From Candidatus Shapirobacteria bacterium (lineage in GTDB: Bacteria; Patescibacteriota; Microgenomatia; UBA12405; UBA6130), in the NCBI GenBank assembly GCA_027039485.1, contig JALWDZ010000005.1, positions 1 through 54,146 of the forward strand: a stretch of DNA of 54,146 nt, given 5' to 3'. This document shows positions 28,940 to 37,881 of the stretch, one piece after another (position 1 is the stretch's first letter; the number at the start of each line of letters is the position of its first letter). The notes under the pieces are model-generated. The model saw only the letters and a list, made by a program, of their open reading frames with translations, ran no database searches and was not told where the DNA came from. The position numbers and the translations under genes were made by a program.

Positions 28940-28966
28940 TTAGCACTCCAATAACTTATCTGCTAA
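28940..28966 (-). promoter_or_regulatory. CIRCE-like operator upstream of hsp20
   Basis: TTAGCACTC-N9-ATCTGCTAA; left half identical to the CIRCE half-site, right half degenerate. Confidence 0.55.
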
Positions 28967-29001
28967 TTCCATTATATTAATCAGAAAAAATTTGTCAAGC
29001 C

Positions 29002-29715
29002 CTAATAGCTGGGAACGGCAATATAGACGATGGTGTTTTCGTACCTGCCAGCGGCTTGGCTGGCAGAAATATTTACTTTGTAAGTTACCGTTGCCTGGGA
29101 TTGGCGGGTAACATCGTTGCTGGCCATAACCGTCTGGGCGGTTTCTCCCCCTTCATGGTTGGCAAATTGGCGAAAATAGCTGGTGTCGGCAAAATCGCTG
29201 GGAACATCATCGCCGCTCATGTTGAACCCAAATCCAAAAGTGGCGGTTGATTGCCAAACTCCGGCCTGAGTTTCATCACAATCGTTGTTGTCACAGGTAG
29301 TGTCGGCAATTATACTTCCCGTTTGATTGCGAAGGGGATGGTTTTCGAAGGCCAGCACCTGGTAACCACCGGCGCCACCGGCCCGAACAGTGAGGACATT
29401 AGTAGCCGTAGCTGGACTTTCGGGCGTTAGGCTGCCAAAATCAACGGTTAGGCTAGAAATAGCAAAACTAAAGGGAATTATAGAATGGATATATTGGAAC
29501 CCGGCCCGCACTTTATAGCCGGCGGAGGTGTAAAGGCCGGGAGCAGTTTGGCCCAAAGTAATCCCCAGCTGGTAATTGCTGCCAGTCTGCCGACCACTGC
29601 CCAAATTAACATTCCCCCACTGGATTTTGTAAGAATCGGACGACATGTCAATTGCCCAGCTAGCCACGGGAAAAAATAAACCAGCCAGGATAATCAAAAG
29701 CAACCTAATCTTCAT
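29002..29715 (-). CDS. Secreted protein of unknown function (pattern common in CPR genomes)
   Basis: Signal peptide MKIRLLLIILAGLFFPVASWA; MSSDSYKIQWGNVNLGSGRQTGSNYQLGITLGQTAPG...; TTCDNNDCDETQAGVW. Confidence 0.65.
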   Translation of the reverse strand: MKIRLLLIILAGLFFPVASWAIDMSSDSYKIQWGNVNLGSGRQTGSNYQLGITLGQTAPGLYTSAGYKVRAGFQYIHSIIPFSFAISSLTVDFGSLTPESPATATNVLTVRAGGAGGYQVLAFENHPLRNQTGSIIADTTCDNNDCDETQAGVWQSTATFGFGFNMSGDDVPSDFADTSYFRQFANHEGGETAQTVMASNDVTRQSQATVTYKVNISASQAAGRYENTIVYIAVPSY

Positions 29716-30436
29716 GGTCGGTTTCTTGGTCAACGGCTTTTTCCAAAACTTGGCTTTCTTGCAGAAGTTTTTGGGTAAGGCGGCGAAGGCGCTTAAGGTT
29801 GGCCCGTTGTTCCTCGGTAAAATGGGTTAAATCGGCCAAAAGAACAGATAATTTATCGAGCATTTCGATCAAAGCCGGGCGGGCAGCGGTGGCCAGCCAG
29901 AGGAGAATGGCCGTTTCTTGGTGAGCGAGGTGCTTTTCATCGCGGGCCCACTTAGCCTGATAAAGTTGGAGGCGGCGCTTTTGGCGCAAATTAGCCAAAT
30001 ATTGGCGGCCGAAATAAAGGCTCAGGGGGGCAACCAAAATCAGCGAAAGAGGATTCAGCCATTCTTGCCACCCCTGACTTACCGGAGTAGTGAGCCAGAG
30101 GAAAAAAGCCAGAAAGAAGCTAAAAGCAAAGGTCAGCCAAGGTTCCCAGGCAAAGGCTAGCCCAAAAAGAAGGAAATAAAGAAGAAAAAAGAGGGGCGAT
30201 TGGCTGCCACCGCTAGTAAAAACCAGGAGGAGAATGACCAGGCTAAAAATTAAGCCGTCGATACCGGCTAACGACGAGGAGCCAGAAAACCAAAGCTGGC
30301 GGACAAAATAGACTAAAACCAAAAGGGCTGTCAGCTGGAGGCTATAGAACGACAACTGGCCGCTTTGGGTCCAAACCCAGGCTAAAAGAGTGGCCAAAAT
30401 TAAAAATAAAAGGTGGAAATAAAAATTCCGTTGCAT
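29705..30436 (-). CDS. Multi-TM protein with C-terminal coiled coil, unknown function
   Basis: About five hydrophobic segments followed by a ~100-aa helical tail (HLAHQETAILLWLATAARPALIEMLDKL...); no HATPase domain present. Confidence 0.55.
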   Translation of the reverse strand: MQRNFYFHLLFLILATLLAWVWTQSGQLSFYSLQLTALLVLVYFVRQLWFSGSSSLAGIDGLIFSLVILLLVFTSGGSQSPLFFLLYFLLFGLAFAWEPWLTFAFSFFLAFFLWLTTPVSQGWQEWLNPLSLILVAPLSLYFGRQYLANLRQKRRLQLYQAKWARDEKHLAHQETAILLWLATAARPALIEMLDKLSVLLADLTHFTEEQRANLKRLRRLTQKLLQESQVLEKAVDQETDHED

Positions 30437-30475
30437 ACCCCATTCTGCCAAATTTAAACCAAGAAAACAACACAA

Positions 30476-30507
30476 AAAATAGCCCCCAAGAAGGGGGCTA
30501 TTTCCTA
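30476..30507 (-). terminator. Rho-independent terminator after groEL
   Basis: Minus strand AAATAGCCCCC-TTCTT-GGGGGCTATTTTTTG: 11-bp stem plus T-run. Confidence 0.85.
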
Positions 30508-30520
30508 CCCCACCTCCTGG

Positions 30521-32158
30521 TTAATACTCCATGCCGCCACCGGGGAGATTGCTACCACCCTCCTTTTTTTCTTCCTTTTCGGGCACTTCGGTTACCAAAA
30601 CTTCGGTGGTTAAGATCATCCCGGCCACACTGGCCGCATTCAAAAGGGCATTGCGGCTGACTTTAGCCGGATCCAAGATGCCGGCGGTAACCAAAGATTC
30701 AAACTTGCCGGTAAGAGCATTAAGGCCAAAGTCAGGCTTAGTGGCCAAGGCATCTTCCACCTTTTTCAAGACATAACCGTCATCAAAGCCGGCATTCTTA
30801 GCTAGCCAGCGAACTGGTTGTTCCAAAGCGCGGCGGACAATGTCAATACCCACTTTTTCTTCCTCATTAGCCGGCTTAAGATCCGCCAGGGCTTTTTTGG
30901 CCCGCAAGAAAGCCACTCCGCCGCCGGGGAGAATTCCTTCGGCAACGGCTGCCTTGGTAGCTTCCACAGCATCCTTCACCCGCTCTTGCTTTTCTTTTAG
31001 CTCGACCTCTGTAGCCGCGCCAACCTGGATAACCGCTACCCCGCCGGCTAATTTTGCCAGGCGCTCTTCTAATTTTTCCCGATCGTAATCGGAATCAGCC
31101 TTTTCGATCTCCCGGCGAATTTGGGCAATCCGGGCCTCGATTTTAGCCTTTTCGCCTTTGCCACCGACAATGCGGCAATTATCTTTATCGGCAATAACCT
31201 TATCGGCCCGGCCACAATCACTCGGCTGGACTGTCTCTAGCTTCCGCCCGGTATCTTCAGAGATAACTGTCCCGCCGGTGAGGATAGCGATATCCTCCAG
31301 CATCGCTTTACGGCGGTCACCAAAGCCGGGGGCTTTAACCACCAAGGCGTTAAAGGTGCCCTTAAGCTTATTTACTACTAAAGTGGCCAGGGCTTCCCCT
31401 TCAACGTCCTCGGCAATGATGACAAAGTTCTTCGTCACCTTAACAATATTCTCTAAGAAAGGCAGGATTTCCTGGACCGAGGAAATTTTCTTGTCAGTAA
31501 TGAGAATATAAGGATTCTCAATAACCGCCTCCATCGAATCAGGGTTGGTTACAAAATAAGGAGAAACATAACCCTGGTCAAATTCCATCCCTTCCTTATA
31601 TTCAATTTCAATGTCAAAGCCCTTGCCTTCCTCAACGGTGATAACTCCATCGCGGCCGACTTTCTCGATTGCCTCGGCAATTTTCTGGCCAATCGCCGGA
31701 TCGGCAGCGGAAACAGTCGCTACCTGGGCAATTTCTTCTTTGCCTTTTACCGGCTTAGCCATCTCCCGAAGGGCCTTAGCAGCCGCTTCTGCTGCCTGCT
31801 CGATCCCTTTTTTGACCAACATCGGGTTATAACCGGCAGTCACATTTTTGAGGCCCTCTTTGGCCAAAGCCCAAGTCAAAAGGGTTGCTGTCGTGGTGCC
31901 GTCGCCGGCCACATCATTAGTTTTCGAGGCCGCTTCCTTCACCAATTGGGCTCCTAAATTCTCCCAAGGATCGGCTAAATCGATTTCCTTGGCAACCGTT
32001 ACCCCATCGTGGACAATGGTCGGGCTGCCCCACTTTCTTTCCAGAGCCACATTGCGGCCCCGGGGCCCCATAGTTGCCACTACCGCTCGGGCAACCGTTT
32101 CAATACCTTTTAAAAGAGACTTGCGTGCTTCTTCACCAAATTGTAATTGTTTTGCCAT
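30521..32158 (-). CDS. groL: 60 kDa chaperonin GroEL
   Basis: [71 protein letters not shown]; ends GGGMEY. Confidence 0.98.
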   Translation of the reverse strand: MAKQLQFGEEARKSLLKGIETVARAVVATMGPRGRNVALERKWGSPTIVHDGVTVAKEIDLADPWENLGAQLVKEAASKTNDVAGDGTTTATLLTWALAKEGLKNVTAGYNPMLVKKGIEQAAEAAAKALREMAKPVKGKEEIAQVATVSAADPAIGQKIAEAIEKVGRDGVITVEEGKGFDIEIEYKEGMEFDQGYVSPYFVTNPDSMEAVIENPYILITDKKISSVQEILPFLENIVKVTKNFVIIAEDVEGEALATLVVNKLKGTFNALVVKAPGFGDRRKAMLEDIAILTGGTVISEDTGRKLETVQPSDCGRADKVIADKDNCRIVGGKGEKAKIEARIAQIRREIEKADSDYDREKLEERLAKLAGGVAVIQVGAATEVELKEKQERVKDAVEATKAAVAEGILPGGGVAFLRAKKALADLKPANEEEKVGIDIVRRALEQPVRWLAKNAGFDDGYVLKKVEDALATKPDFGLNALTGKFESLVTAGILDPAKVSRNALLNAASVAGMILTTEVLVTEVPEKEEKKEGGSNLPGGGMEY

Positions 32159-32175
32159 TGTTTCCCTCCTTATTT

Positions 32176-32484
32176 TTAACCAATAACAGCCATAATGTCA
32201 TCAAATTTAACAAAAAGGAAGTCTTTATTCTCTCCTTGGGGGCGATACTCATTGCCGGCCCATTTCTTGAAGACAACCAGGTCGCCCTTTTTGCAGGGAG
32301 CAGCAATTTTAGCCCCATATTCACTAATTAAAGTTGCCCCGACAGCAATTACCCGTCCCGCTTGAGGTTTTTCTTCATGGCTGTCAGGCAAAACAATGCC
32401 GCTGGGCGTTTTCTTCTCTTCAGCCAACGGCTCAATTAAAACATAACCTGGAGTAGGTTTAATTTTAGCCAGCATACTTTTCAT
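32176..32484 (-). CDS. groS: 10 kDa co-chaperonin GroES
   Basis: [42 protein letters not shown]...FKKWAGNEY. Confidence 0.96.
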   Translation of the reverse strand: MKSMLAKIKPTPGYVLIEPLAEEKKTPSGIVLPDSHEEKPQAGRVIAVGATLISEYGAKIAAPCKKGDLVVFKKWAGNEYRPQGENKDFLFVKFDDIMAVIG

Positions 32485-32512
32485 TGGACCTCCTCAATGA
32501 GAACTTCTAACT

Positions 32513-32539
32513 TTATCACTTGCAGATCTCAACTGATAA
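32513..32539 (-). promoter_or_regulatory. CIRCE-like palindrome upstream of groES
   Basis: Plus strand TTATCACTT-GCAGATCTC-AACTGATAA: 9-9-9 architecture, same geometry as CIRCE (TTAGCACTC-N9-GAGTGCTAA). Confidence 0.5.
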
Positions 32540-32668
32540 TTATTCTAACGGTCCCGCCCAGCGTTTGTCAAGAGGAAACTTCCCAGGTGGAATACACTCC
32601 GCCAGCCGGCGGAACACCTCGGGATTGCCGAAGCTAAGGAAGTGAGAATTTAAAAGGGAAACTAAGTG

Positions 32669-33556
32669 CTAGAGCTGGGGCAGACTCGAAAGTAACTGCC
32701 GATAGCGCTTCAAGATTAGCTGGCTCTGGTCGCGGGGATGGAAAAAGGCAAAGCGGGGACCAACCAATTCCCGCTGGTGATGGCGAGCCATGTAAAAGTA
32801 CTGTAGCTGATAAGCTAACTTTTCCAACAAACTCGGCGGCCGCGGCGGTGGTGGCGGCGGGCAGGGATGTCTTTGGCAAAAGGTTTTCAGCCAGGTAGCC
32901 AAAAATCGCCCCAGCCAGTCACGGTTGGCAGCCACCAGCCGGGCGTACCAGTCACCCTCATCATAAACAACTTTCATCTGGAAAATTTCCATGGCCACAA
33001 AAAGGTTTTGCTTGGCCGGGGGCAAACGGAGGGCATCGCCGGCTAACCAGACGTTGGGGCAAAGCCGATCGGCGATCCGCCGGCCCCGGTGGAACGGCAA
33101 GCCCGCCGGCCGCCGCGGCTGGCGCTGCCAGCGCCGCCACACCTCCCACCAAAGTCGGGTCTGCCAAAGCCGGCCGGGGGCGGTAATTAACAAAAGATCC
33201 AAATCATCGCCCGGATAAGCATTTTCGCTAGCCACACTGCCGGTTACTGCCAAAAGCTTAATCCCCGGCAGCCCCCGGCCGGCGGGAAAAAACTGCTTCA
33301 CCCGGGCCAGTTTGCGCCGGGCCCAAAAAAGTCCCCGCTGGCGGGACCGGCAAGAACAAGAGGGCAAAAAATAATAGCCAGCTTGCTCCCGGAGCCAGCC
33401 GCGGCGGCCGGCCCGGGCAATAGCTTTTTTCACTGTTGGCCAAGAATACACTTGGGACGACAAAAGGCGGTGGTAAATTTCTTCCTCCCGAAGGGGAAAA
33501 CGGAAAAGGTTGCTATAAGCGACGGTAGTCAAAACAGCCCTAACGGCGCTCATCAA
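32669..33556 (-). CDS. Nucleotidyltransferase-fold (Pol beta-like) domain protein
   Basis: IKLLAVTGSVASENAYPGDDLDLLLITAPGRLWQTRL (GS...DDLDLL minimal NTase motif). Confidence 0.6.
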   Translation of the reverse strand: MMSAVRAVLTTVAYSNLFRFPLREEEIYHRLLSSQVYSWPTVKKAIARAGRRGWLREQAGYYFLPSCSCRSRQRGLFWARRKLARVKQFFPAGRGLPGIKLLAVTGSVASENAYPGDDLDLLLITAPGRLWQTRLWWEVWRRWQRQPRRPAGLPFHRGRRIADRLCPNVWLAGDALRLPPAKQNLFVAMEIFQMKVVYDEGDWYARLVAANRDWLGRFLATWLKTFCQRHPCPPPPPPRPPSLLEKLAYQLQYFYMARHHQRELVGPRFAFFHPRDQSQLILKRYRQLLSSLPQL

Positions 33557-35088
33557 GGAAGACGGTAACGGCTGCGAACCTGGTTAATACCCTGCAAAAG
33601 CGTCTCGATGACCGTATCTTCACTTTTACCTTGGTTAAGGCCATTAATGGCATCGGCGAAATACTTGCGCATCGCTTCGTTGGGCCCGTTGTCGTGAGTG
33701 GCCGACGCCAGATACCAAACATAGCTGGTTTCGGCCTGGTTGATAAACGGCCGCAAAAGCGGGTTGGCATCTAGGCCCTTAGCCAAATCGCGGCGGGGAT
33801 AAATTTCCCCGAAAGCCCGAATTTGGCTCTCGGCCTGATAAAGCCGCTGGAGGCCTTCTTTGGAGGCCAAATATTGCAGAAATTCCCAGGCCTCCTTTTG
33901 GTGAGACGAGTGGCGATTAACCCCTTCCACCCAAAAAGTAGCCCAGTTTATCTCATTCAACTCTCCCGATTTTTCGGCCGTGGCCATATCTACCCCGGCG
34001 GTATTTTTCGGCAATTTAGGTACCGGAGCGGTGGCAAAACGCAGCTTGGGATTCATATCTTGGAGATTAAAAATGCGCCAAGAGGGGGCAAAGTAAAAAA
34101 CTAACCGTTCACTGGCAAAGGCCAACGTGGAGTTAGGCAAAGTTGCGTCCCAAACATGGTCGCGGCGCGAGAAAATGGTGTAAAAGGTCAACGCTTCCTG
34201 CAACGATTGGCGGCTCTTTTGAGGCTGGCGCAAATCAACCCCGTTTTGGTAAAGCATCAAACCAACAATGTCGCTCCAGTGGTCAACGTTGCTTACTGTT
34301 CCCAAGGCAACCCCGGCGACCTTAATCCGCTGGTTGGGATCGCGGGTGGTCAGCTTTTTAGCCATTTCTTCTAATCCCCACCAAGTCCGCGGCGGCTTCA
34401 AACCGGCTGCCTGGAGAATTTTCTGGTTGTAAAACAAAGCCAGATTGTCAATCATTAGCGGCAAAGCCAGATAGTGGCCGTTTGCTTTTAAGCTGCGGGG
34501 GATAACCGAAAAGTAATTATGGTCTAAATCCAAACTTTGTTCCACCGCTGCTGGAACCGGAGCTAGTTGATCGGCAAAAACTGGCAGCCAGGTCACATGG
34601 AGGCGGAAAATGTCCGGCCCTTGGTTGCGGGCTAAACTGTTTTCCAACCGCGCTTGGTAATCGGTGGGGTCGCTAAGCCGGTAGTTAATTTTAATGCCGG
34701 GATGGCTTTTCTCGAACTCAGCAATCGCTCCCTGAACCACCCCGGCTGGTTCCCATAACCCCCAATAGGTTAAGGTCACCGGTTGGCGAGGCTGATGGCG
34801 ATGACGGAGAAGGGAAAAAACTAAGGTTAAAAGAATCACCAGGAAAACGCCCCCGGCGGCAATAAGAACCAGTTTTTTCTTCCAAAAAGGCTCTGGCGGC
34901 AGAGTCGGGCCAGGCGATTCCGGCGGTGTTGTTGGCGGCGAATTAGGGGGAGAAGATTCTGGTGGCGCCGGATTTGGAGAAGAAGCAGTATTGGGCTTGG
35001 AATCATTACCCGCGCCAGCCGGCGTTGGCGTTTCACCGGCACCAGGAGAAGGAGAATTAATTTTGGGCACCACTGCCTGCATCGCCAT
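33553..35088 (-). CDS. Extracellular solute-binding protein (ABC sugar type) with N-terminal Pro-rich segment and TM anchor
   Basis: VTLTYWGLWEPAGVVQGAIAEFEKSHPGIKINYRL...QGPDIFRLHVTWLPVFAD...LALPLMIDNLALFYNQKILQAAGLKPPRTWWGLEEMAKKLT. Confidence 0.85.
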   Translation of the reverse strand: MAMQAVVPKINSPSPGAGETPTPAGAGNDSKPNTASSPNPAPPESSPPNSPPTTPPESPGPTLPPEPFWKKKLVLIAAGGVFLVILLTLVFSLLRHRHQPRQPVTLTYWGLWEPAGVVQGAIAEFEKSHPGIKINYRLSDPTDYQARLENSLARNQGPDIFRLHVTWLPVFADQLAPVPAAVEQSLDLDHNYFSVIPRSLKANGHYLALPLMIDNLALFYNQKILQAAGLKPPRTWWGLEEMAKKLTTRDPNQRIKVAGVALGTVSNVDHWSDIVGLMLYQNGVDLRQPQKSRQSLQEALTFYTIFSRRDHVWDATLPNSTLAFASERLVFYFAPSWRIFNLQDMNPKLRFATAPVPKLPKNTAGVDMATAEKSGELNEINWATFWVEGVNRHSSHQKEAWEFLQYLASKEGLQRLYQAESQIRAFGEIYPRRDLAKGLDANPLLRPFINQAETSYVWYLASATHDNGPNEAMRKYFADAINGLNQGKSEDTVIETLLQGINQVRSRYRLP

Positions 35089-35139
35089 AACTAATAATAA
35101 AGCACCAGAACCCGATTTGTCCAATAAAGAACGAAGGAA

Positions 35140-35570
35140 CTAGGAATAATAAGCACCAAATTCCAAATTACAAATAACAAACAAATCCTAAATCCTAATG
35201 ACCCAAATCCTAAACAATAACCAAATTACCAAATGACCAAAACTCAAGACGCCCCTTCTTGTCATCCCGCCCTTTCATAAGAAAGGGCGGGGTCTAGCGA
35301 GCGGAGCGAACGCATGAAAAAGGAAACCAGAGGATCAGGATATCAGGGAAAGAATTCGGAATATCAGGATATCAGGTTAACTTTTTTCTCTGTTATCCTG
35401 ATCTCTTATTCTCTTTCCCTGATTGCTTGATTCCCTGATATTCTACAATTTAATCCTTTTTTCTCTTTACTAAGTTCTAAATTCCGAGTTCTAAGTTCTG
35501 AATATTTGGGGTTTAGGATTTTGGTATTGTTTGTGATTTGGTGCTTGGGATTTGGAATTTACTGTTAAAA
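35140..35570. repeat. Interspersed modular intergenic repeat locus R3
   Basis: Contains CCAAATGA units, GTCATCCCGCCCTTTC..., TCTAGCGAGCGGAGCGAACGCATGAAAAAGGAAACCAGAGGATCAGG, ATATCAGG/CCTGAT inverted units, RAGYTCY heptads; inverted relative to R4. Confidence 0.87.
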
Positions 35571-36452
35571 CAAACTTGCTTGGACATTGACCGGGGCAAG
35601 CTTTTTGTCAATGCGCCGAGCCAGCGAGGGCAGGCGGTAGGCGGCCAAAACCTGGCCCAGCCGGCGCAGCTTTTTTTGGTCCCAGCGGGCTGAGGACAAC
35701 TTAACTTTTATTTTTAAATCAGTTAAGATTGTGGCCAGCTGCTGGGAAAGCTCGGCTTCTTTTTGCCCCTGGCGTAACTTTTCTTGCCAGCGGGGAGCGA
35801 TTTGGTCCAAATGACGGTAGATATTCTTCAAAGAACGGTAACGGGCTAAAAGCTGGCCGGCCGTTTTGGGCCCGATGCCATTTACTCCCGGATACTCGTC
35901 AGAACTGTCACCAACTAATGCCTTGTAGTCAATAACCTGTTGGGGCTTAATCCCTAACTCTCGCCTCACCGCTTTCGGATCAATAATTTCCAACTGGGTC
36001 AGGTGGCGCCGCCAAGTTACCAATCTGATGCGCCGAGAAACTAACTGCATTAGATCCCGGTCACCGGTAAGGATATAGACTAGGTGTTTTTTTGCCAGGC
36101 GAGTGGCCAGACTGCCAATAACATCGTCGGCCTCCACCCCGGCTTGAATCAGTTGAGGAATAGTAGCCTTTTGGAGAATTTCCTGGGTCAGCTGCGACTG
36201 TTTCTGCAGCTCTAGAGGCATCTCTGGCCGGCGGGCTTGGTAACCCACAAAAAGCTGGTGGCGAAAATTAGGGCCAGGGTGGTCAAAAGCAACCCACAAA
36301 TAGGCTGGTTTCATCTGTTCGCTGGCTCGCAGAAAAATGCTAAAGAAGCCGTAAACCGCCCCCACCGCGCCAAACTTGTTAGTTAGCGGCGGAAGGGCAT
36401 GGAAAGCACGGTGCAAAACAGCATTGCCGTCAATAATTAGGGCCTTAGCCAT
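35565..36452 (-). CDS. 5'-3' exonuclease (DNA polymerase I N-terminal domain-like)
   Basis: MAKALIIDGNAVLHRAFHALPPLTNKFGAVGAVYGFFSIFLRA; GVEADDVIGSLATRLA; ILTGDRDLMQLV; YKALVGDSSDEYPGVNGIGPKTAGQLL. Confidence 0.93.
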   Translation of the reverse strand: MAKALIIDGNAVLHRAFHALPPLTNKFGAVGAVYGFFSIFLRASEQMKPAYLWVAFDHPGPNFRHQLFVGYQARRPEMPLELQKQSQLTQEILQKATIPQLIQAGVEADDVIGSLATRLAKKHLVYILTGDRDLMQLVSRRIRLVTWRRHLTQLEIIDPKAVRRELGIKPQQVIDYKALVGDSSDEYPGVNGIGPKTAGQLLARYRSLKNIYRHLDQIAPRWQEKLRQGQKEAELSQQLATILTDLKIKVKLSSARWDQKKLRRLGQVLAAYRLPSLARRIDKKLAPVNVQASLF

Positions 36453-36479
36453 AGGCAATTATCCCAATTTTTAGCCATG

Positions 36480-36785
36480 GCTGCAAATTGGAAGTTAGAA
36501 TTCAGAACTTAGAACTTAGAGCTCAGAGCTTGGAACTTGGAGTTCAGAACTTAGAACTCAGTAAGAAAAAGATTAAATTATAAAAATATCAGGAAAAGTT
36601 AACCTGATCCCCTGGTTTCCTTTTCCATGCGCTCGCTCCGCTCGCTAGATCCTTCACTTCACCTGGCGGCTCGTTCAGGATGACTTCCTAAGATACTAAG
36701 ATCTAAGTTCCAAGTTCCAATAACCTAGTTCCTAGCTCCTAGTTCCTAGTTCCATTCGTTGTTTGTTGTTTGTTGGCAGTTGGCA
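36480..36785. repeat. Interspersed modular intergenic repeat locus R4
   Basis: TTAGAAC heptad tract, AGTAAGAAAAAGATTAAAT, ATATCAGG, GTTAACCTGATCCCCTGGTTTCC, GCGCTCGCTCCGCTCGCTAGATCC, GGATGAC, TAGTTCC heptads. Confidence 0.87.
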
Positions 36786-36786
36786 A

Positions 36787-37881
36787 TTATTTGCCAACAA
36801 TTGCCCGTAGCTTTTGGCTGGCTTGGCGGTTGCGGCGGGCCAGTTTTCGTTGGGCCGCTTTCACCGGCAAGAGAATATCTGGCCGGGCTAGCATCTGGCG
36901 CACTAGCTGCCGTTGGCGGGCAAAATTTTCCGCCACCCAACCCAAATGGTAACGGCGAATTAGCTCCAAATTGCCATCTTCTTGGCCATGGATATGGGTC
37001 ACCGCTACAAAGGGCCGCTCTTGGGCCACAGCTTCAAAAATAAGGTTGGGGCCAGCCTTGCCGAAAACAACATCGCTAGCCGCCATCAGCTTTTCCATTT
37101 CCCGGCTATAACCGGTTAGAAAAAGCCGCGGCGGCCGGCGCACTTTCCCAGCCAAACGGTAGCTGCGGCGGATTAATTTTAAAAGGGAACGGTTCGACCC
37201 AGCTACGACAATCAGCTGGCAATCTTCCGCCTGATAGCGCCAGAAAAAATGCCCCAAAAGGCGCAAAAAACCTTGGCTCCCCTCGCTGCCGCCACATAAA
37301 AGAAAAGTAAACCGCCGGGGATCAAGGCCTAACCGCTGCCGCTGCCGACCCGCCGAATAACGACGAAAAAATTTCGGTTGGGTAAGCCAACCGATCGTTT
37401 GGAGGCGGGTTAGGGGAATGCCTAATTGCCGGCCCTGATGTTGGAAAGCCGGCCCAAAGCCGAGGTTCACGGCCGGCAACGAATAAGCCAGCGGCGAGGG
37501 GGTAATGGGATCAGGCACCAAATTAAAATAACGCCACCGAGCTTGGAGAGCTAGCTGGTCAAAAACCGGCAAGTAGAGCCAAAAAGTGGTCAAGACAACA
37601 TCCGGCGGCCAGCGGGCCAAAAGTTGTTGCCAGCGGCGGCGGTAATAAAAAAACAACCCCCGCCCCAGCCAGCGGCGCAGCCAGGCGCTATTGCCTAACC
37701 GGTAGGGCCAGCGGAAAAATTGGGGGAAAAAGCGATAAAAAAGCCGGTAGCCGCGGAAAAGCCAGTTATCACCAATCGCATCCACCACCCGAACTTGGTT
37801 GCCCCTCCCCCGCAGCGCCGCCGCCGCGGCCGCCGCCAGGCTAGCATGACCCTCGCGGGCGGAAAGAATTAAGATTTTCAC
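36787..37881 (-). CDS. MurG/MGDG-synthase-like glycosyltransferase
   Basis: GTG start with GGGGGAGG upstream; VKILILSAREGHASLAAAAAAAL...LLCGGSEGSQGFLRLL...EKLMAASDVVFGKAGPNLIFEAVAQERPFVAV. Confidence 0.85.
   Translation of the reverse strand: MKILILSAREGHASLAAAAAAALRGRGNQVRVVDAIGDNWLFRGYRLFYRFFPQFFRWPYRLGNSAWLRRWLGRGLFFYYRRRWQQLLARWPPDVVLTTFWLYLPVFDQLALQARWRYFNLVPDPITPSPLAYSLPAVNLGFGPAFQHQGRQLGIPLTRLQTIGWLTQPKFFRRYSAGRQRQRLGLDPRRFTFLLCGGSEGSQGFLRLLGHFFWRYQAEDCQLIVVAGSNRSLLKLIRRSYRLAGKVRRPPRLFLTGYSREMEKLMAASDVVFGKAGPNLIFEAVAQERPFVAVTHIHGQEDGNLELIRRYHLGWVAENFARQRQLVRQMLARPDILLPVKAAQRKLARRNRQASQKLRAIVGK

Noticed and set aside
35140-35570. Regular short repeats suggestive of a CRISPR array
   Set aside because: Units are 7-8 nt, degenerate and contiguous, with no conserved ~30-nt repeat plus unique spacers and no cas genes in the window.
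36759-37043. Plus-strand ORFs at 36759-37043 and 36770-36952
   Set aside because: Begin in repeat R4 and run antisense to the MurG/MGDG-synthase-like gene; no homology-like motifs.
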